Shown here: positions 36,692 to 45,705 of the stretch, piece by piece | Layout: each line of letters starts with the position of its first letter | How positions within the stretch are numbered: the first letter of the stretch is position 1 | Assembly (NCBI GenBank): GCA_015056815.1 | Contig: SVFN01000014.1 | Location: 1 to 64,000, forward strand | DNA from: Lachnospiraceae bacterium | GTDB lineage: Bacteria > Bacillota > Clostridia > Lachnospirales > Lachnospiraceae | Direction of reading: 5' to 3' | Length of the DNA stretch: 64,000 nt | Translations under genes and position numbers: made by a program | The notes under the pieces: model-generated | Seen by the model: only the letters and a program-made list of their open reading frames with translations | Databases searched by the model: none | What the model was told of the DNA's origin: nothing

Positions 36692-37552
36692 CTAATGTTT
36701 CTTATTCCATGCTTCTAATATCTGAAACAATGCAAGCTCAATATCGCTGTCTGACATGTTTTTCGGGAAATAACGCCTTATTTTCTCCATCTTTATACCA
36801 TGTTTTCTCAGCTTGTTATCTGATAAAACTTTGCTTAATGTCTCTTCTTTTAATTGTCCGTTCTGGCTTAAGCAGTGTATCTCTTTTGCCTTCTCTTTCG
36901 TAATTCTGTATTTTGCACTGCGTATTTTTAAGAAAACAAGTTCTTGTTCTGCCTTAGTCAGATAAGAAAGAGTTACTCCCTGCACAATACCTAATCTGCC
37001 ACTATCGACCATATCAAGCAAATCTTTTGACAGGTTAGTAAGTGCTATATATCTTTGAATTGTCTTCCATCCATCACCTTCTGTTTCTGCCATTTTCTTT
37101 AATGTCATTCCACCTTTTTTCGTTCCTGAATGCTTTAATACATCATATTTCATTCTATATGCTTTTGCCTTTTCGCTCGGAAGAACTGACTCCCTTTGTA
37201 TATTGCTATCTACCATATATGAGATGGCATCTTCATCACTCAGTTCCATTATCCTCGCCGGAATAGTCTTAAGCCCTGCAAGTTCAGAAGCCCTTGTTCT
37301 TCTATGCCCGGATACTATCTCAAAACCGCCCCCTTTTCTTTTTCTGACCAATATCGGATTCAGGACACCATTTTGTTTTATGCTAACAGCCAGAGCTTCC
37401 ATTTCCGTATTATCTAAAACTCTAAAAGGGTGATTTCTAAACTCATGCAGCTCCCTGATATCAAGTTCTTCGATATTACCTTTTTCTTTAGCTCCTAAAA
37501 TCTCATCCAGTCCCATAATAGTCACTCGATTACCCTTTTTTATTTCTGTCAT
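36692..37552 (-). CDS. ParB/Spo0J-like DNA-binding protein
   Basis: A 286-residue ParB-family protein: 'LDIRELHEFRNHPFRV', 'ALAVSIKQNGVLNPILVRK', the CTP-site-type 'FEIVSGHRRTRASEL' and a helix-turn-helix with 'LKKMAETEGDGWKTIQRYIA'. A further helical domain follows. There is no ParA partner nearby. I use ATG 37552, after AAGGGAAA; the track's 37591 start falls exactly within a palindrome copy. It overlaps the upstream gene by four bases (ATGA). The palindromes upstream of this and its neighbour genes are its likely binding sites, so it may serve as a regulator or partition protein of the element. Confidence 0.92.
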   Translation of the reverse strand: MTEIKKGNRVTIMGLDEILGAKEKGNIEELDIRELHEFRNHPFRVLDNTEMEALAVSIKQNGVLNPILVRKRKGGGFEIVSGHRRTRASELAGLKTIPARIMELSDEDAISYMVDSNIQRESVLPSEKAKAYRMKYDVLKHSGTKKGGMTLKKMAETEGDGWKTIQRYIALTNLSKDLLDMVDSGRLGIVQGVTLSYLTKAEQELVFLKIRSAKYRITKEKAKEIHCLSQNGQLKEETLSKVLSDNKLRKHGIKMEKIRRYFPKNMSDSDIELALFQILEAWNKKH

Positions 37553-37848
37553 ACTTTCCCTTCTTTCTTCACAAATGGACACTGTGTCCATTCTTCTTTT
37601 ATTAGTAATTTTGCCCTCTCCTCTGCACTCTTACTTTTATCTGACAGAATAATAAAAAACACATCATTCATATGTTCATCCTCTTCGTTATAGTACTTTG
37701 AATGTCTTTGCAATACGTCATAAACCTTATCTAAATCCTTATATGTTCCTTCTGAATGTCCAAAGCCGGTTAAGAGTTGAAATGCTTTATCCATGTTCTC
37801 CAGTTCATCAACTACAACAATCAAATCCATATAATCTCTTTTATCCAT
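37549..37848 (-). CDS. Small hypothetical protein at the lysS-proximal edge of the ICE
   Basis: A 99-residue soluble protein starting 'MDKRDYMDLIVVVDELENMD', with 'FGHSEGTYKDLDKVYDVLQR' and 'FFIILSDKSKSAEERAKLLI' following. I know no relative. ATG 37848 is chosen because AAAGGAG lies six bases upstream; the track's start further out has no such site. A palindrome copy lies 19 bases before the ATG, and another copy is embedded in the codons of its C-terminus ('WTQCPFV'). It overlaps the ParB-like gene by four bases, so it is part of the same unit and under the same likely control. Confidence 0.75.
   Translation of the reverse strand: MDKRDYMDLIVVVDELENMDKAFQLLTGFGHSEGTYKDLDKVYDVLQRHSKYYNEEDEHMNDVFFIILSDKSKSAEERAKLLIKEEWTQCPFVKKEGKV
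37575..37591. promoter_or_regulatory. 17-bp palindrome, copy B
   Basis: A perfect ATGGACACTGTGTCCAT, 23 bases upstream of the ParB-like start and within the coding end of the preceding gene. Confidence 0.88.
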
Positions 37849-37866
37849 GATGGACTCCTTTCTCAA

Positions 37867-37883
37867 ATGGACACTGTGTCCAT
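37867..37883. promoter_or_regulatory. 17-bp palindrome, copy C
   Basis: A perfect ATGGACACTGTGTCCAT, 19 bases upstream of the small gene's start codon and next to its ribosome site. Confidence 0.88.
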
Positions 37884-38002
37884 TCATCTTTTTTATTGTT
37901 AATATGTTTTTTCGTACAATACTATAAAATGACAAGATCATAACTAAAGAAAAGTCTTTCCAAAATACAGTTTCTTCATAGGAAAAGCTCTTTTAACGCA
38001 AA

Positions 38003-38060
38003 AAAAGCGAGTATGAGTTCTTTTCCTAAGTGGAAATTCTATAAACTCATACTCGCTTTT
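38003..38060. terminator. Strong bidirectional terminator at the ICE edge
   Basis: AAAAGCGAGTATGAGTT pairs perfectly over 17 bases with AACTCATACTCGCTTTT. T-runs follow on both strands. It separates lysS transcription, which points into the element, from the ICE genes. Confidence 0.9.
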
Positions 38061-38080
38061 ATTTTTTCGGACTATTACAA

Positions 38081-38097
38081 ATGGACACTGTGTCCAT
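38081..38097. promoter_or_regulatory. 17-bp palindrome, copy D
   Basis: A perfect ATGGACACTGTGTCCAT, the outermost copy, between the edge terminator and lysS. No start codon follows it closely, so this copy may be a partition-type site rather than an operator. Confidence 0.85.
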
Positions 38098-38189
38098 TTT
38101 TTATGTTTAAAATAAATATTTCCGACTAAAAAACGATATTTCTTATTGAATAATTCTTTATTTTCGACTGTACTCGCTTGTATTCGATT

Positions 38190-38282
38190 GAATATTTGCT
38201 ACAAATTTGCTACAAAACCGAGTTTCATGTTCTCGGAACCCTTGATTTTACTGGGTTTCTTTAACTGAGACTTTTCAAAGTC
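38190..38282. other. Candidate attachment site (ICE-lysS junction)
   Basis: GACTTT and AAAGTC around TC form a 14-bp palindrome (38269-38282) at the last lysS codons. Left of it lies a tandem TTTGCTACAAA-type repeat (about 38195-38215). An inverted core with nearby arm-type repeats is what a tyrosine recombinase site looks like. The partner site is outside the window. Confidence 0.55.
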
Positions 38283-39880
38283 GGGAACAACAAAACATCC
38301 CTGATCGCCGCCGAATCTGTCAGCAGCATCACAAGTCTATCGATACCATAGCCGATACCACCTGTAGGCGGCATACCGATCTCAAGGGCATTTAAGAAGT
38401 CCTCATCGGTGTGGTTCGCTTCTTCATCCCCTGCTTCAAATGCGGCATCCTGCGCTGCAAAACGCTCACGCTGGTCGATCGGATCGTTCAGCTCGGAATA
38501 TGCATTACACATCTCCCAGGTGTTGATGAAGAGCTCGAAGCGCTCTACCTTGCTGGGATCGGAAGGTTTCTTTTTGGTCAAAGGAGAAATCTCCACCGGA
38601 TGATCCATGATGAAGGTCGGCTGGATCAGCTCCTTCTCACAGAACTCCTCGAAGAACAGGTTGATGATATCGCCCTTCGTGTGTCTGTCTTCATATTCGA
38701 TGTGATGCTCGTCAGCCAGCTTTTTGGCTGCTGCCGTATCTGCCACCTCATCAAAATCGATGCCGGCATATTTTTTGATGGCATCATTCATGGTAAGTCG
38801 CTCAAAGGGTTTGCCAAAATCAAGCTCGATACCGTTATAGGTAAATTTGGAGCTGCCCAATACCTTCTCAGCAAGATAACGGAACATACTCTCTGTCAGT
38901 TCCATCATGCCTTCATAGTCCGTATACGCCTGATAGAGCTCCATCAGGGTAAACTCCGGATTGTGGCGGGTATCCACGCCCTCATTACGGAACACACGAC
39001 CGATCTCATAGACTCTCTCCAGTCCGCCGACGATCAGTCTCTTTAAATAAAGCTCCAGAGAAATGCGAAGCTTCACATCCTCATCCAAAGCATTGTAATG
39101 CGTCTCAAAAGGTCTGGCAGCGGCACCGCCTGCGTTGGAAACCAGCATCGGCGTCTCTACCTCCATAAATCCCCTGTCATCTAAGAAGTTACGGATCTCC
39201 TTAATGATCTGAGAGCGCTTGATAAAGGTCTTACGACTCTCCTCGTTCATGATCAGATCTACATAACGCTGTCTGTAACGGGTATCCGTATCGGTCAGTC
39301 CATGGAATTTTTCCGGAAGGATCTGCAGGCTCTTGGACAAAAGTGTCATCTCCGATGCATGGATGGAAATCTCACCGGTCATGGTACGGAAAACAGTACC
39401 CTTCACACCATAGATATCGCCGATATCCGATTTTTTGAAAGCGGCATATGCCTCTTCACCGATGGAATCCCGGGAAACGTAGACCTGTGTACGTCCCTTA
39501 AGATCCTGAATATTGCAAAAGCTTGCTTTGCCCATCACGCGCTTAAACAGCATACGGCCTGCGATCGTAACCTCGATGGGGCTTGCATCCATGATCTCAC
39601 GGCGCTTCTCATAGTCTGCTTTTTTGGCAGCGCGGGCATCTGCTTCTTCCATGCCTTCTGTATCAACCGGGGTCCAGTCACCCAAAAGCTTCTTCTCAAG
39701 TTCTTCATATTCGGCATGGGCACGATCCGTGTGATAAGTCACATCATATTTGGTGATCCGGAAAGGATCCTGCCCTGCCTGCTGTAAATTGGCAAGCTTC
39801 TCACGGCGCACCTTTAAAAGCTGGTTTAAATCCTGCTCCTGCGCCTTTGCCTGCTTTCCGTTATTATTTGTATCTGCCAT
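38261..39880 (-). CDS. lysS: Lysyl-tRNA synthetase, class II
   Basis: This 539-residue enzyme charges tRNA-Lys. An anticodon-binding OB fold ('[19 protein letters not shown]') is followed by the class II core with motif 2 '[17 protein letters not shown]' and motif 3 '[18 protein letters not shown]'. Motifs are complete and the core ends normally at 'DVLLFPTLK'. The final 'SLS' and the stop lie at the ICE junction. Some Lachnospiraceae LysS proteins carry a C-terminal tRNA-binding extension after this point, so the tail here may have been altered by integration; I cannot decide from one side. It is two bases after greA, so the two share a transcript. Confidence 0.97.
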   Translation of the reverse strand: MADTNNNGKQAKAQEQDLNQLLKVRREKLANLQQAGQDPFRITKYDVTYHTDRAHAEYEELEKKLLGDWTPVDTEGMEEADARAAKKADYEKRREIMDASPIEVTIAGRMLFKRVMGKASFCNIQDLKGRTQVYVSRDSIGEEAYAAFKKSDIGDIYGVKGTVFRTMTGEISIHASEMTLLSKSLQILPEKFHGLTDTDTRYRQRYVDLIMNEESRKTFIKRSQIIKEIRNFLDDRGFMEVETPMLVSNAGGAAARPFETHYNALDEDVKLRISLELYLKRLIVGGLERVYEIGRVFRNEGVDTRHNPEFTLMELYQAYTDYEGMMELTESMFRYLAEKVLGSSKFTYNGIELDFGKPFERLTMNDAIKKYAGIDFDEVADTAAAKKLADEHHIEYEDRHTKGDIINLFFEEFCEKELIQPTFIMDHPVEISPLTKKKPSDPSKVERFELFINTWEMCNAYSELNDPIDQRERFAAQDAAFEAGDEEANHTDEDFLNALEIGMPPTGGIGYGIDRLVMLLTDSAAIRDVLLFPTLKSLS

Positions 39881-39882
39881 CT

Positions 39883-40368
39883 TTATTCTCCTGCTCTTTG
39901 AATCTCAAGTACTTCATATTTGATAACACCTGCCGGTGTCTCCACTTCCACGACTTCGCCCACGCCTGCGCCGATCAGCGCACGACCCACGGGAGACTCA
40001 TTGGAGATCTTGCCCTTTAAGCTGTTGGCCTCCGTGGAACCTACCAGTTTATATTCCAATTCTTCATCAAACTCTAAATCTTTAATGCGAACCTTACATC
40101 CGATATTGATCTTGTCAAGATCAACCTCATCCTCTACTACGACTTCCACGTTCTTAAGGATCTTCTCCAGTTCTTCGATCCGGGCCTCGATATCTCTCTG
40201 CTCATCTTTCGCAGCATCATACTCCGCATTCTCGGAAAGATCGCCCTGCGCTCTTGCCTCTTTGATCTTCTGCGCTACTTCCTTACGGGTAACCACCTTC
40301 AAGTGCTCTAATTCTTCTTCATATTTTTTGAGACCTTCGTAGGTTAAGATATTTTTCTTTGCTTCCAT
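39883..40368 (-). CDS. greA: Transcription elongation factor GreA
   Basis: A 161-residue GreA that rescues backtracked RNA polymerase by stimulating transcript cleavage. The N-terminal coiled coil ('[15 protein letters not shown]') carries the tip acidic residues in '[16 protein letters not shown]', and the C-terminal FKBP-like domain ends '[20 protein letters not shown]'. I chose ATG 40368, six bases after GGAG, which gives the standard length; the track's extension lacks homology. The lysS ATG follows two bases after the stop, the common Gram-positive greA-lysS pair. Confidence 0.97.
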   Translation of the reverse strand: MEAKKNILTYEGLKKYEEELEHLKVVTRKEVAQKIKEARAQGDLSENAEYDAAKDEQRDIEARIEELEKILKNVEVVVEDEVDLDKINIGCKVRIKDLEFDEELEYKLVGSTEANSLKGKISNESPVGRALIGAGVGEVVEVETPAGVIKYEVLEIQRAGE

Positions 40369-40452
40369 CGTTTCTCCTTCTTTCTCTGGATCAACCAGTA
40401 ACATCGAACGGGCACCCTGCTGTGAGCCGGCTCATGTCCGCATTTCCTGATA

Positions 40453-40478
40453 TTCCGGCAATAACCGCCGGATATACG
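40453..40478. other. Hairpin upstream of greA
   Basis: TCCGGC and GCCGGA form a small stem with AT-rich extensions, just past the stop codon of the preceding gene. No T-tract follows, so termination is uncertain. A palindrome GAGCCGGCTC lies nearby at about 40425. Confidence 0.45.
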
Positions 40479-40486
40479 CTATGGTA

Positions 40487-41317
40487 TTATACCCTAGATT
40501 GAAAAGCCCTGTCAAGGTAATTGCGTAAAGATATGTAAGTGCAATCCTTACATTTTGCCTGCAAAAAGCGCTTTTTGGCTCCGTCATCGGTCAGATCGAC
40601 ATAAGTCAGGCTCTTTGGAAGATATCGTTTCGACACCAAAAGCCCGCTTTTAGCGTCCAGTACCAGATCACATTCCGCAAGGGGTTCGAGTGTGCGGGTT
40701 TTGGTCACCACAAGTCCGCTTTCCTCCCGGATACTCTCCAGCTCGATCTCCGGGATGCTGCTCTGATATATAAAAACACAGTTGACCTCCCGCAAAAAGT
40801 AACAGATATAGTCTAACAGGTCTTCACCGTCCAGACAGTCTCCGCAGATAAGAAACCATTTCGTTTCCTTTTGCCAGGAAAATTCCTGTGTCAGATAGTA
40901 AAGACTGTACATTTTTCTTATGGTCAAATCTGTGTGATAGTAGTCCCCAAAGCGCTGCTCTTTCACTGCATTTTTCATCTGTCTGAGGATCTGACGGTTC
41001 CCGCTTCCCTTAAGAAAATGATCCAGCCAATAGAAAAAGAACTTCTGTTTCCAAAAGTTCTCCTGTATCTGTTCGATCTCTTCTTCCGTATAAGGGATTT
41101 TCCACATCCAGATCATGCTGTCGCCGATCTGTACTTCTACGGGTTCTGTAAAACTTTGAAGTTTTTTCCGTATGCCTGCCTGTTTTCTTTTATGATCCGG
41201 GATCAGATTGATATAAAGCTGCATAGACACGTCCGGCCTGTTTTTTTCACTATATGCCGGAGTACTTCTTTCTATTCGCAAAATCAGACTTTCCCCTGTT
41301 GTGGTCAGACTGTGCAC
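40487..41317 (-). CDS. Hypothetical protein between dusB and greA
   Basis: I do not recognise a named family for this 276-residue protein. It is soluble and rich in aromatic and charged residues ('QENFWKQKFFFYWLDHFLKG', 'MYSLYYLTQEFSWQKETKWF'), with a Rossmann-like later part ('KWFLICGDCLDGEDLLDYI', 'ECDLVLDAKSGLL'). The end carries 'CKDCTYISLRNYLDRAF'. The first possible start is a GTG 12 bases after dusB; ATG 41224 (245 residues) is the alternative, and neither has a strong ribosome site. Its position suggests co-transcription with dusB. Function unknown. Confidence 0.72.
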   Translation of the reverse strand: MHSLTTTGESLILRIERSTPAYSEKNRPDVSMQLYINLIPDHKRKQAGIRKKLQSFTEPVEVQIGDSMIWMWKIPYTEEEIEQIQENFWKQKFFFYWLDHFLKGSGNRQILRQMKNAVKEQRFGDYYHTDLTIRKMYSLYYLTQEFSWQKETKWFLICGDCLDGEDLLDYICYFLREVNCVFIYQSSIPEIELESIREESGLVVTKTRTLEPLAECDLVLDAKSGLLVSKRYLPKSLTYVDLTDDGAKKRFLQAKCKDCTYISLRNYLDRAFQSRV

Positions 41318-41329
41318 CGGGTTTATCTC

Positions 41330-42289
41330 TCAGATTTCACTGACCAGGCTCTCCAATGCTTCCATGGTCTCGATCTCATTGACTCTGCGGCGCAGGGCTG
41401 CAGAGCGCGGCAGTCCTGCCGTATACCACGCAATGTGCTTGCGCATCTCACGGACAGCGGTATATTCTCCCTTGTACTTAAGCTGTAACTCCATATGGCG
41501 CAGGATAGTTCTTTTGATTTCCTCCGTATCCGGTCTTGCCGGCTTTTCACCGGTCAAGTCATAATGGATGAGCTGCTTAAAGATCCATGGATTGCCTCTG
41601 GCACCGCGCCCGATCATAATACCGTCACACCCTGTCTGCTCTTTCATTCTGAGCGCACTGTCGATATCCGTCACATCGCCGTTTCCGATCACCGGGATCT
41701 TCACGGCTTCCTTGACCTGACGGATTATGTCCCAGTCTGCCTCTCCCGAATAATACTGTTCTCTTGTCCTGCCATGTACGGCAACTGCTGCCGCTCCTGC
41801 GGCCTCTGCGATCCTCGCGATCTCCACGGCGTTGACATGGTCATCATCAAAGCCCTTACGGATCTTGATCGTGACAGGCTTTTGGATCGCGCGTACAGTC
41901 TTTTTGACGATCTGTTCCACCAGCTTCGGCTGTTTCATAAGTGCCGATCCCTCTCCGTTGTTTACGACCTTCGGCACCGGACAGCCCATATTGATATCCA
42001 GGATCGAAAAGGGGCGTTCCTCGATCTGTGCGGCCATCTGACTGATGATATCCGGATCCGATCCAAACAGCTGCAAAGATACCGGTACCTCCTGCGGATG
42101 GATCTCCATCAGCTCCATGGTATTTTTGTTCTTAAAGTAGATCGCTTTGGCGCTGACCATTTCCATGCCAAGAAGACCTGCGCCTTTTTCTTTGCAGATC
42201 AAACGAAATGGCAGGTCTGTCACGCCTGCCATGGGAGCCAGTATATACGGATTATCCAGTATCACATTTCCGATCTGTAATTTCTTCAT
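41330..42289 (-). CDS. dusB: tRNA-dihydrouridine synthase DusB
   Basis: A 319-residue flavoprotein that reduces uridine in the tRNA D-loop. FMN-barrel motifs are complete: 'ILAPMAGVTDLPFRL', the catalytic cysteine in 'DINMGCPVPKVV', 'VTIKIRKGFDDDHVNA', 'VAVHGRTREQYYSG', 'VIGNGDVTD' and 'GIMIGRGARGNPWIF'. ATG 42289 is preferred to the track's start because GGAAG lies upstream at suitable spacing and the protein then starts at the conserved 'LQIGNVILDNP'. It heads a unit with the hypothetical gene that follows. Confidence 0.95.
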   Translation of the reverse strand: MKKLQIGNVILDNPYILAPMAGVTDLPFRLICKEKGAGLLGMEMVSAKAIYFKNKNTMELMEIHPQEVPVSLQLFGSDPDIISQMAAQIEERPFSILDINMGCPVPKVVNNGEGSALMKQPKLVEQIVKKTVRAIQKPVTIKIRKGFDDDHVNAVEIARIAEAAGAAAVAVHGRTREQYYSGEADWDIIRQVKEAVKIPVIGNGDVTDIDSALRMKEQTGCDGIMIGRGARGNPWIFKQLIHYDLTGEKPARPDTEEIKRTILRHMELQLKYKGEYTAVREMRKHIAWYTAGLPRSAALRRRVNEIETMEALESLVSEI

Positions 42290-42369
42290 CGTTTTTACTT
42301 CCTTCATTACGTTGCGGTATCGTCAGATCAACCGCTTTCCCTTGTCATCTATCCTGCAGTCGACCGGGA

Positions 42370-43149
42370 TTACGATTTTTTCCCCGCGTTCTTCTCATAC
42401 AGGATCCGCAGCCCTTCCAGCGTCAGCTTGGAATCGTAGATCTCGATGGCATCCGTATAGTCGGCGATGATCCTGCCCAGTCCTCCGGTCGCCACGACGC
42501 GCATATTGTCAAATCCGGACTCCTTACGTACCTGATTGATGATATATTCCGTCTGCCCCACCTGTCCGTAAAAGAGACCCGCCTGCATACTGCTGACCGT
42601 ATTGCTTGCCAGTATGGATTCCGGTCTCTGGATCTCGATATGAGGCAGCTTCGCGGTGTCTTCCCACAAGGCTTTTGCCGAGATCCCGATACCCGGCGTA
42701 ATGATACAGACGCCGAAATTCCCCTGTTCATCGATCAGATCATAGGTGGTCGCTGTGCCAAAATCCAAAACCAGTACAGGACCGCCATAAATCTCATAGG
42801 CGGCTACCGCATCGACGATACGGTCTGCACCGGTCTCCTTTGGATTCTCACTTTTTACCCGGATCCCGGTCTTGATGCCCGGTCCCACGATAAGGGGATC
42901 GGATTTGACATACCGCTTCATGGCATTCGTCAGCGCATGCATGGTATTGGGCACAACGCTTGCTATGATGCTTCCCTCGATATTGCTGACAGAGACATTA
43001 TTTCTCTGCATCAGGTCACAAAGTAAGATCCCGTACTCATCGGAGGTCCTGGGGATCTTGGTCGTGACACGGAAGGTCGTCACCAGCTGCCTGCCGTCAT
43101 AAACGCCGAATGTCATATTGGTATTGCCTACATCCACCACTAAAATCAT
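42370..43149 (-). CDS. coaX: Type III pantothenate kinase
   Basis: This 259-residue kinase makes 4'-phosphopantothenate, the first step of coenzyme A synthesis, using the type III (CoaX) fold. It shows '[16 protein letters not shown]' (phosphate loop), '[17 protein letters not shown]' (substrate site), '[15 protein letters not shown]' and '[16 protein letters not shown]'. AGGAGG points to ATG 43149 rather than the GTG at 43158. The neighbouring birA gene is also a cofactor-ligation gene, a pairing common in Clostridia. Confidence 0.96.
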   Translation of the reverse strand: MILVVDVGNTNMTFGVYDGRQLVTTFRVTTKIPRTSDEYGILLCDLMQRNNVSVSNIEGSIIASVVPNTMHALTNAMKRYVKSDPLIVGPGIKTGIRVKSENPKETGADRIVDAVAAYEIYGGPVLVLDFGTATTYDLIDEQGNFGVCIITPGIGISAKALWEDTAKLPHIEIQRPESILASNTVSSMQAGLFYGQVGQTEYIINQVRKESGFDNMRVVATGGLGRIIADYTDAIEIYDSKLTLEGLRILYEKNAGKKS

Positions 43150-43220
43150 TTTCTTCACTCCTCCTGCATATCCGCGCCCTCATCAGTCATCATTTTTGCA
43201 CAGTTTTGCGGATACTGTTT

Positions 43221-43580
43221 TTATTCTTCCTCTGTCAGCAGCTCATCCACGCTCTCTTTTAGAATAAACACGCGGTAATAGAGCTTTAACGCCTCAAACA
43301 GCTCCTGCCTGCTGCGGCGTACTTCATTTACCAAAAGACCGCTTCCGATCTCGTCATACAGAATATCCTCTTCTGCGGCATCTGTCTCAAGCTCCACATT
43401 ACCGTTTTCGTCAAACACAACAGAGAACACACCGCCGATCTCCTCTGTGAACAGTACACAGATGATATGCAGATCATCCCGGATCGACTGGGGAAGCTTA
43501 TTAAACTGCTCATTAAAATAATATTTTTTTTCATAGGCATTTGCCGCACAGAGCACTGTTTTTTCCTGCTTTTCGGACAT
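43221..43580 (-). CDS. DUF6145 family protein
   Basis: A 119-residue acidic protein of the type called DUF6145 in Lachnospiraceae: 'KTVLCAANAYEKKYYFNEQF', 'LPQSIRDDLHIICVLFTEEI', 'GGVFSVVFDENGNV' and an acidic helix at the end. No catalytic motif is apparent. AGGGAG precedes ATG 43580, and birA ends 17 bases upstream, suggesting one operon birA-DUF6145-coaX. Function unknown. Confidence 0.8.
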   Translation of the reverse strand: MSEKQEKTVLCAANAYEKKYYFNEQFNKLPQSIRDDLHIICVLFTEEIGGVFSVVFDENGNVELETDAAEEDILYDEIGSGLLVNEVRRSRQELFEALKLYYRVFILKESVDELLTEEE

Positions 43581-43597
43581 TTTCTCCCTCTTTTCTC

Positions 43598-44575
43598 TCA
43601 CACATATCCATACACGCCACGTACCGACACTTCCCCGGCATAAACTTTCACGGTCTCTCCGTCTTTTTCCACCAGAAGCTGTCCCTGTTCATCAATCCCT
43701 CTCGCAATACCGTCATATTCTCCTTTGGGATCGAGCACACGCACATCTTTATCCAGATTAACGAGTCTTTCATTGTATGCTTCTCTCAGAGCGGACAGAT
43801 CCTCGCCTGCCATAAATTCAGCATAGTATTTTTCAAAATAATGCAATACTCTCTCCACTAACAGAGCCCTGAGCACTTTGTTCCCACTTTCGATCAAAAG
43901 ACTGGTCGCTGTCTGTGAGATCTCGGATGCAAACTCTGTCTGATTGACATTAATGCCGATGCCGACTACCACGGAATGGATACAGTCCAACTCTGCCTCC
44001 AGTTCTGTCAGCATCCCACACACTTTCTTCCCGTTTACTACGATATCGTTCGGCCACTTGATCTTTGCATCGGTCCGGGTCGTCTCGCGGATCGCATCGC
44101 AGACTGCAAGCGCCATGACCAGAGTCAGCATACTTGCCTTATCCGGCGAAATCTCCGGACGCAGTCCCAGAGACATAAAAATATTCGCCCCGGCCGGAGA
44201 GATCCATGTCCGGCCGCGCCTGCCTTTACCGGCAGTCTGCTTATCCGCCACTGCAAGCGTCCCGTGAGGAGCTCCTTCCGACATAAGTCTTCGCACATCG
44301 TTATTGGTGGAACCGGTCTCATCAAAATAATACACAGTCCGTCCCGCCCATTCCGTCGTGACCCGGCTTAACAGTTCACTTTTGGAAAGGACATCCGGCT
44401 CGTTCAAAAGCCTGTATCCTTTCTTGGGCACCGACTCGATCTCATAGCCTTCTTCCTTTAACTGGTTCATGACTTTCCAGACCGCCGTGCGGGATACCCC
44501 GAACTGTTCACAGATCTCCTGCCCGGAGACATAGTTATCTGTATGTTTTAACAATTTAATGATCTCTGTTTTCAT
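43598..44575 (-). CDS. birA: Bifunctional biotin ligase and biotin operon repressor BirA
   Basis: A 325-residue protein with an N-terminal winged helix ('GQEICEQFGVSRTAVWKVMN', then 'PKKGYRLLNEPD') and the biotin-protein ligase core: 'AGKGRRGRTWISPAGANIF' (biotinyl-AMP loop), 'AKIKWPNDIVVNGKKVCG' and 'VVGIGINVNQ'. A C-terminal SH3-like domain completes it ('GQLLVEKDGETVKVYAGEVSV'). The helix-turn-helix suggests it also represses biotin genes. Its ATG follows the argF stop without any gap, so the two are co-transcribed. Confidence 0.96.
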   Translation of the reverse strand: MKTEIIKLLKHTDNYVSGQEICEQFGVSRTAVWKVMNQLKEEGYEIESVPKKGYRLLNEPDVLSKSELLSRVTTEWAGRTVYYFDETGSTNNDVRRLMSEGAPHGTLAVADKQTAGKGRRGRTWISPAGANIFMSLGLRPEISPDKASMLTLVMALAVCDAIRETTRTDAKIKWPNDIVVNGKKVCGMLTELEAELDCIHSVVVGIGINVNQTEFASEISQTATSLLIESGNKVLRALLVERVLHYFEKYYAEFMAGEDLSALREAYNERLVNLDKDVRVLDPKGEYDGIARGIDEQGQLLVEKDGETVKVYAGEVSVRGVYGYV

Positions 44576-45574
44576 TTACGCCCCCAGCGTAGCTGCCATA
44601 ACTGCCTTAATGGTGTGCATACGGTTCTCAGCCTCATCAAAGACTACACTTCTGTCGGATTCAAAGACTTCATCCGTCACTTCCATCTCACTAAAGCCAA
44701 ACTGCTCACCCTTTTCCCTGCCGATCTGTGTCTTCAGATCGTGGAACGCGGGCAGGCAATGCATAAAGACTGCATTCTCTCCGGCGTTTTTCATCAGTTC
44801 CATATTTACCTGATACGGAGAAAGCTCTCTGATACGGCTCTCCCATACTTCATCCGGTTCACCCATGGAAACCCAGACATCGGTATAAACCACATCCGCT
44901 CCCTTTGTTCCTTCCATGGCATCCTCTGTCAGTGTGATCGTTGCCCCTGTCTCTTTCGCAATCGCCTCGCAGGTCTCGACCAGCTTCGGATCCGGGAAAT
45001 ATGCCTTCGGTGCACATGCCACAAAATGCATACCCATCTTAGCACAGGTTACCATCCAGGAATTGCCCATATTGTATCTGGCATCACCCATGTAGGCTAC
45101 CTTGATGCCCTTAAGTGTCCCGAAATGCTCTTTGATCGTCAGAAGATCCGCTAACATCTGTGTCGGATGAAACTCATTGGTCAGTCCGTTCCAGACCGGA
45201 ACATTGGCGTATTTGGCCAGTTCTTCCACAATCTCCTGCCCGTAGCCTCTGTATTCGATCCCGTCATACATACGGCCCAGCACTCTGGCGGTATCGGCAA
45301 TGCTTTCTTTCTTGCCGATCTGTGACCCTTTTGGATCCAGATAGGTCGAACCCATTCCCAGATCATGGGCTGCCACTTCGAAAGAGCATCTGGTTCTGGT
45401 ACTGGTCTTTTCAAAGATCAGTGCAACATTTTTGCCTTTCAATGTATCGTGTAATTCACCGTTTTTCTTTTTTGCCTTATATTCAGCCGCCAGATCCACA
45501 AGATATGCGATCTCCTCCGGTGCATAATCCAACAGCTTCAAAAAATGACGTCCTTTTAAATTGATGTCGCTCAT
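44576..45574 (-). CDS. argF: Ornithine carbamoyltransferase
   Basis: A 332-residue enzyme making citrulline from ornithine and carbamoyl phosphate. Motifs are complete: '[16 protein letters not shown]' (carbamoyl phosphate), '[17 protein letters not shown]', '[11 protein letters not shown]', '[11 protein letters not shown]' and the active-site '[10 protein letters not shown]'. AGGAGG with eight-base spacing precedes ATG 45574, and the extra residues in the track are spurious. It is isolated from other arginine genes; sitting with birA it could serve arginine synthesis or the arginine deiminase route, which sequence alone does not separate. Confidence 0.96.
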   Translation of the reverse strand: MSDINLKGRHFLKLLDYAPEEIAYLVDLAAEYKAKKKNGELHDTLKGKNVALIFEKTSTRTRCSFEVAAHDLGMGSTYLDPKGSQIGKKESIADTARVLGRMYDGIEYRGYGQEIVEELAKYANVPVWNGLTNEFHPTQMLADLLTIKEHFGTLKGIKVAYMGDARYNMGNSWMVTCAKMGMHFVACAPKAYFPDPKLVETCEAIAKETGATITLTEDAMEGTKGADVVYTDVWVSMGEPDEVWESRIRELSPYQVNMELMKNAGENAVFMHCLPAFHDLKTQIGREKGEQFGFSEMEVTDEVFESDRSVVFDEAENRMHTIKAVMAATLGA

Positions 45575-45633
45575 GAGATATATCCTCCTGTCTTCTTCTC
45601 GTCCGGAAAATGTAAAGCGGATCCGCCTTTCCT

Positions 45634-45664
45634 TAGAAAAAGAGCAGTTCTCCATGAACTGCTC
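45634..45664 (-). terminator. Terminator of the NfeD-SPFH operon
   Basis: GAGCAGTT pairs with AACTGCTC on the minus strand, followed by TTTTTCT, between the SPFH gene and argF. Confidence 0.88.
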
Positions 45665-45705
45665 CCCTCTATCGTCCATTTTCCTGTCATGTATACCTTC
45701 AAAAA

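Larger units (their letters stand above)
1..38282. mobile_element. Integrative conjugative element next to lysS (left end outside window)
   Basis: The block carries a complete-looking transfer gene set: relaxase, MobC, VirD4 coupling ATPase, VirB4 ATPase, PrgI, VirB6-like protein, Maff2 and a 3D/NlpC-P60 wall hydrolase. It also has the helicase-methylase giant typical of Tn1549-like clostridial elements, partition genes, a sortase and a surface adhesin. It is AT-richer than the chromosome to its right. The right limit is placed at the lysS stop codon because the coding style changes there and the 3' end of a housekeeping gene is a common integration target. No integrase or excisionase is visible, so the left end lies before position 1. 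Family assignment rests on gene order and protein resemblance only. Confidence 0.87.

Noticed and set aside
42208-43026. 272-residue plus-strand ORF
   Set aside because: Antisense to dusB and coaX, His/Arg-rich as expected for the reverse complement of coding DNA.
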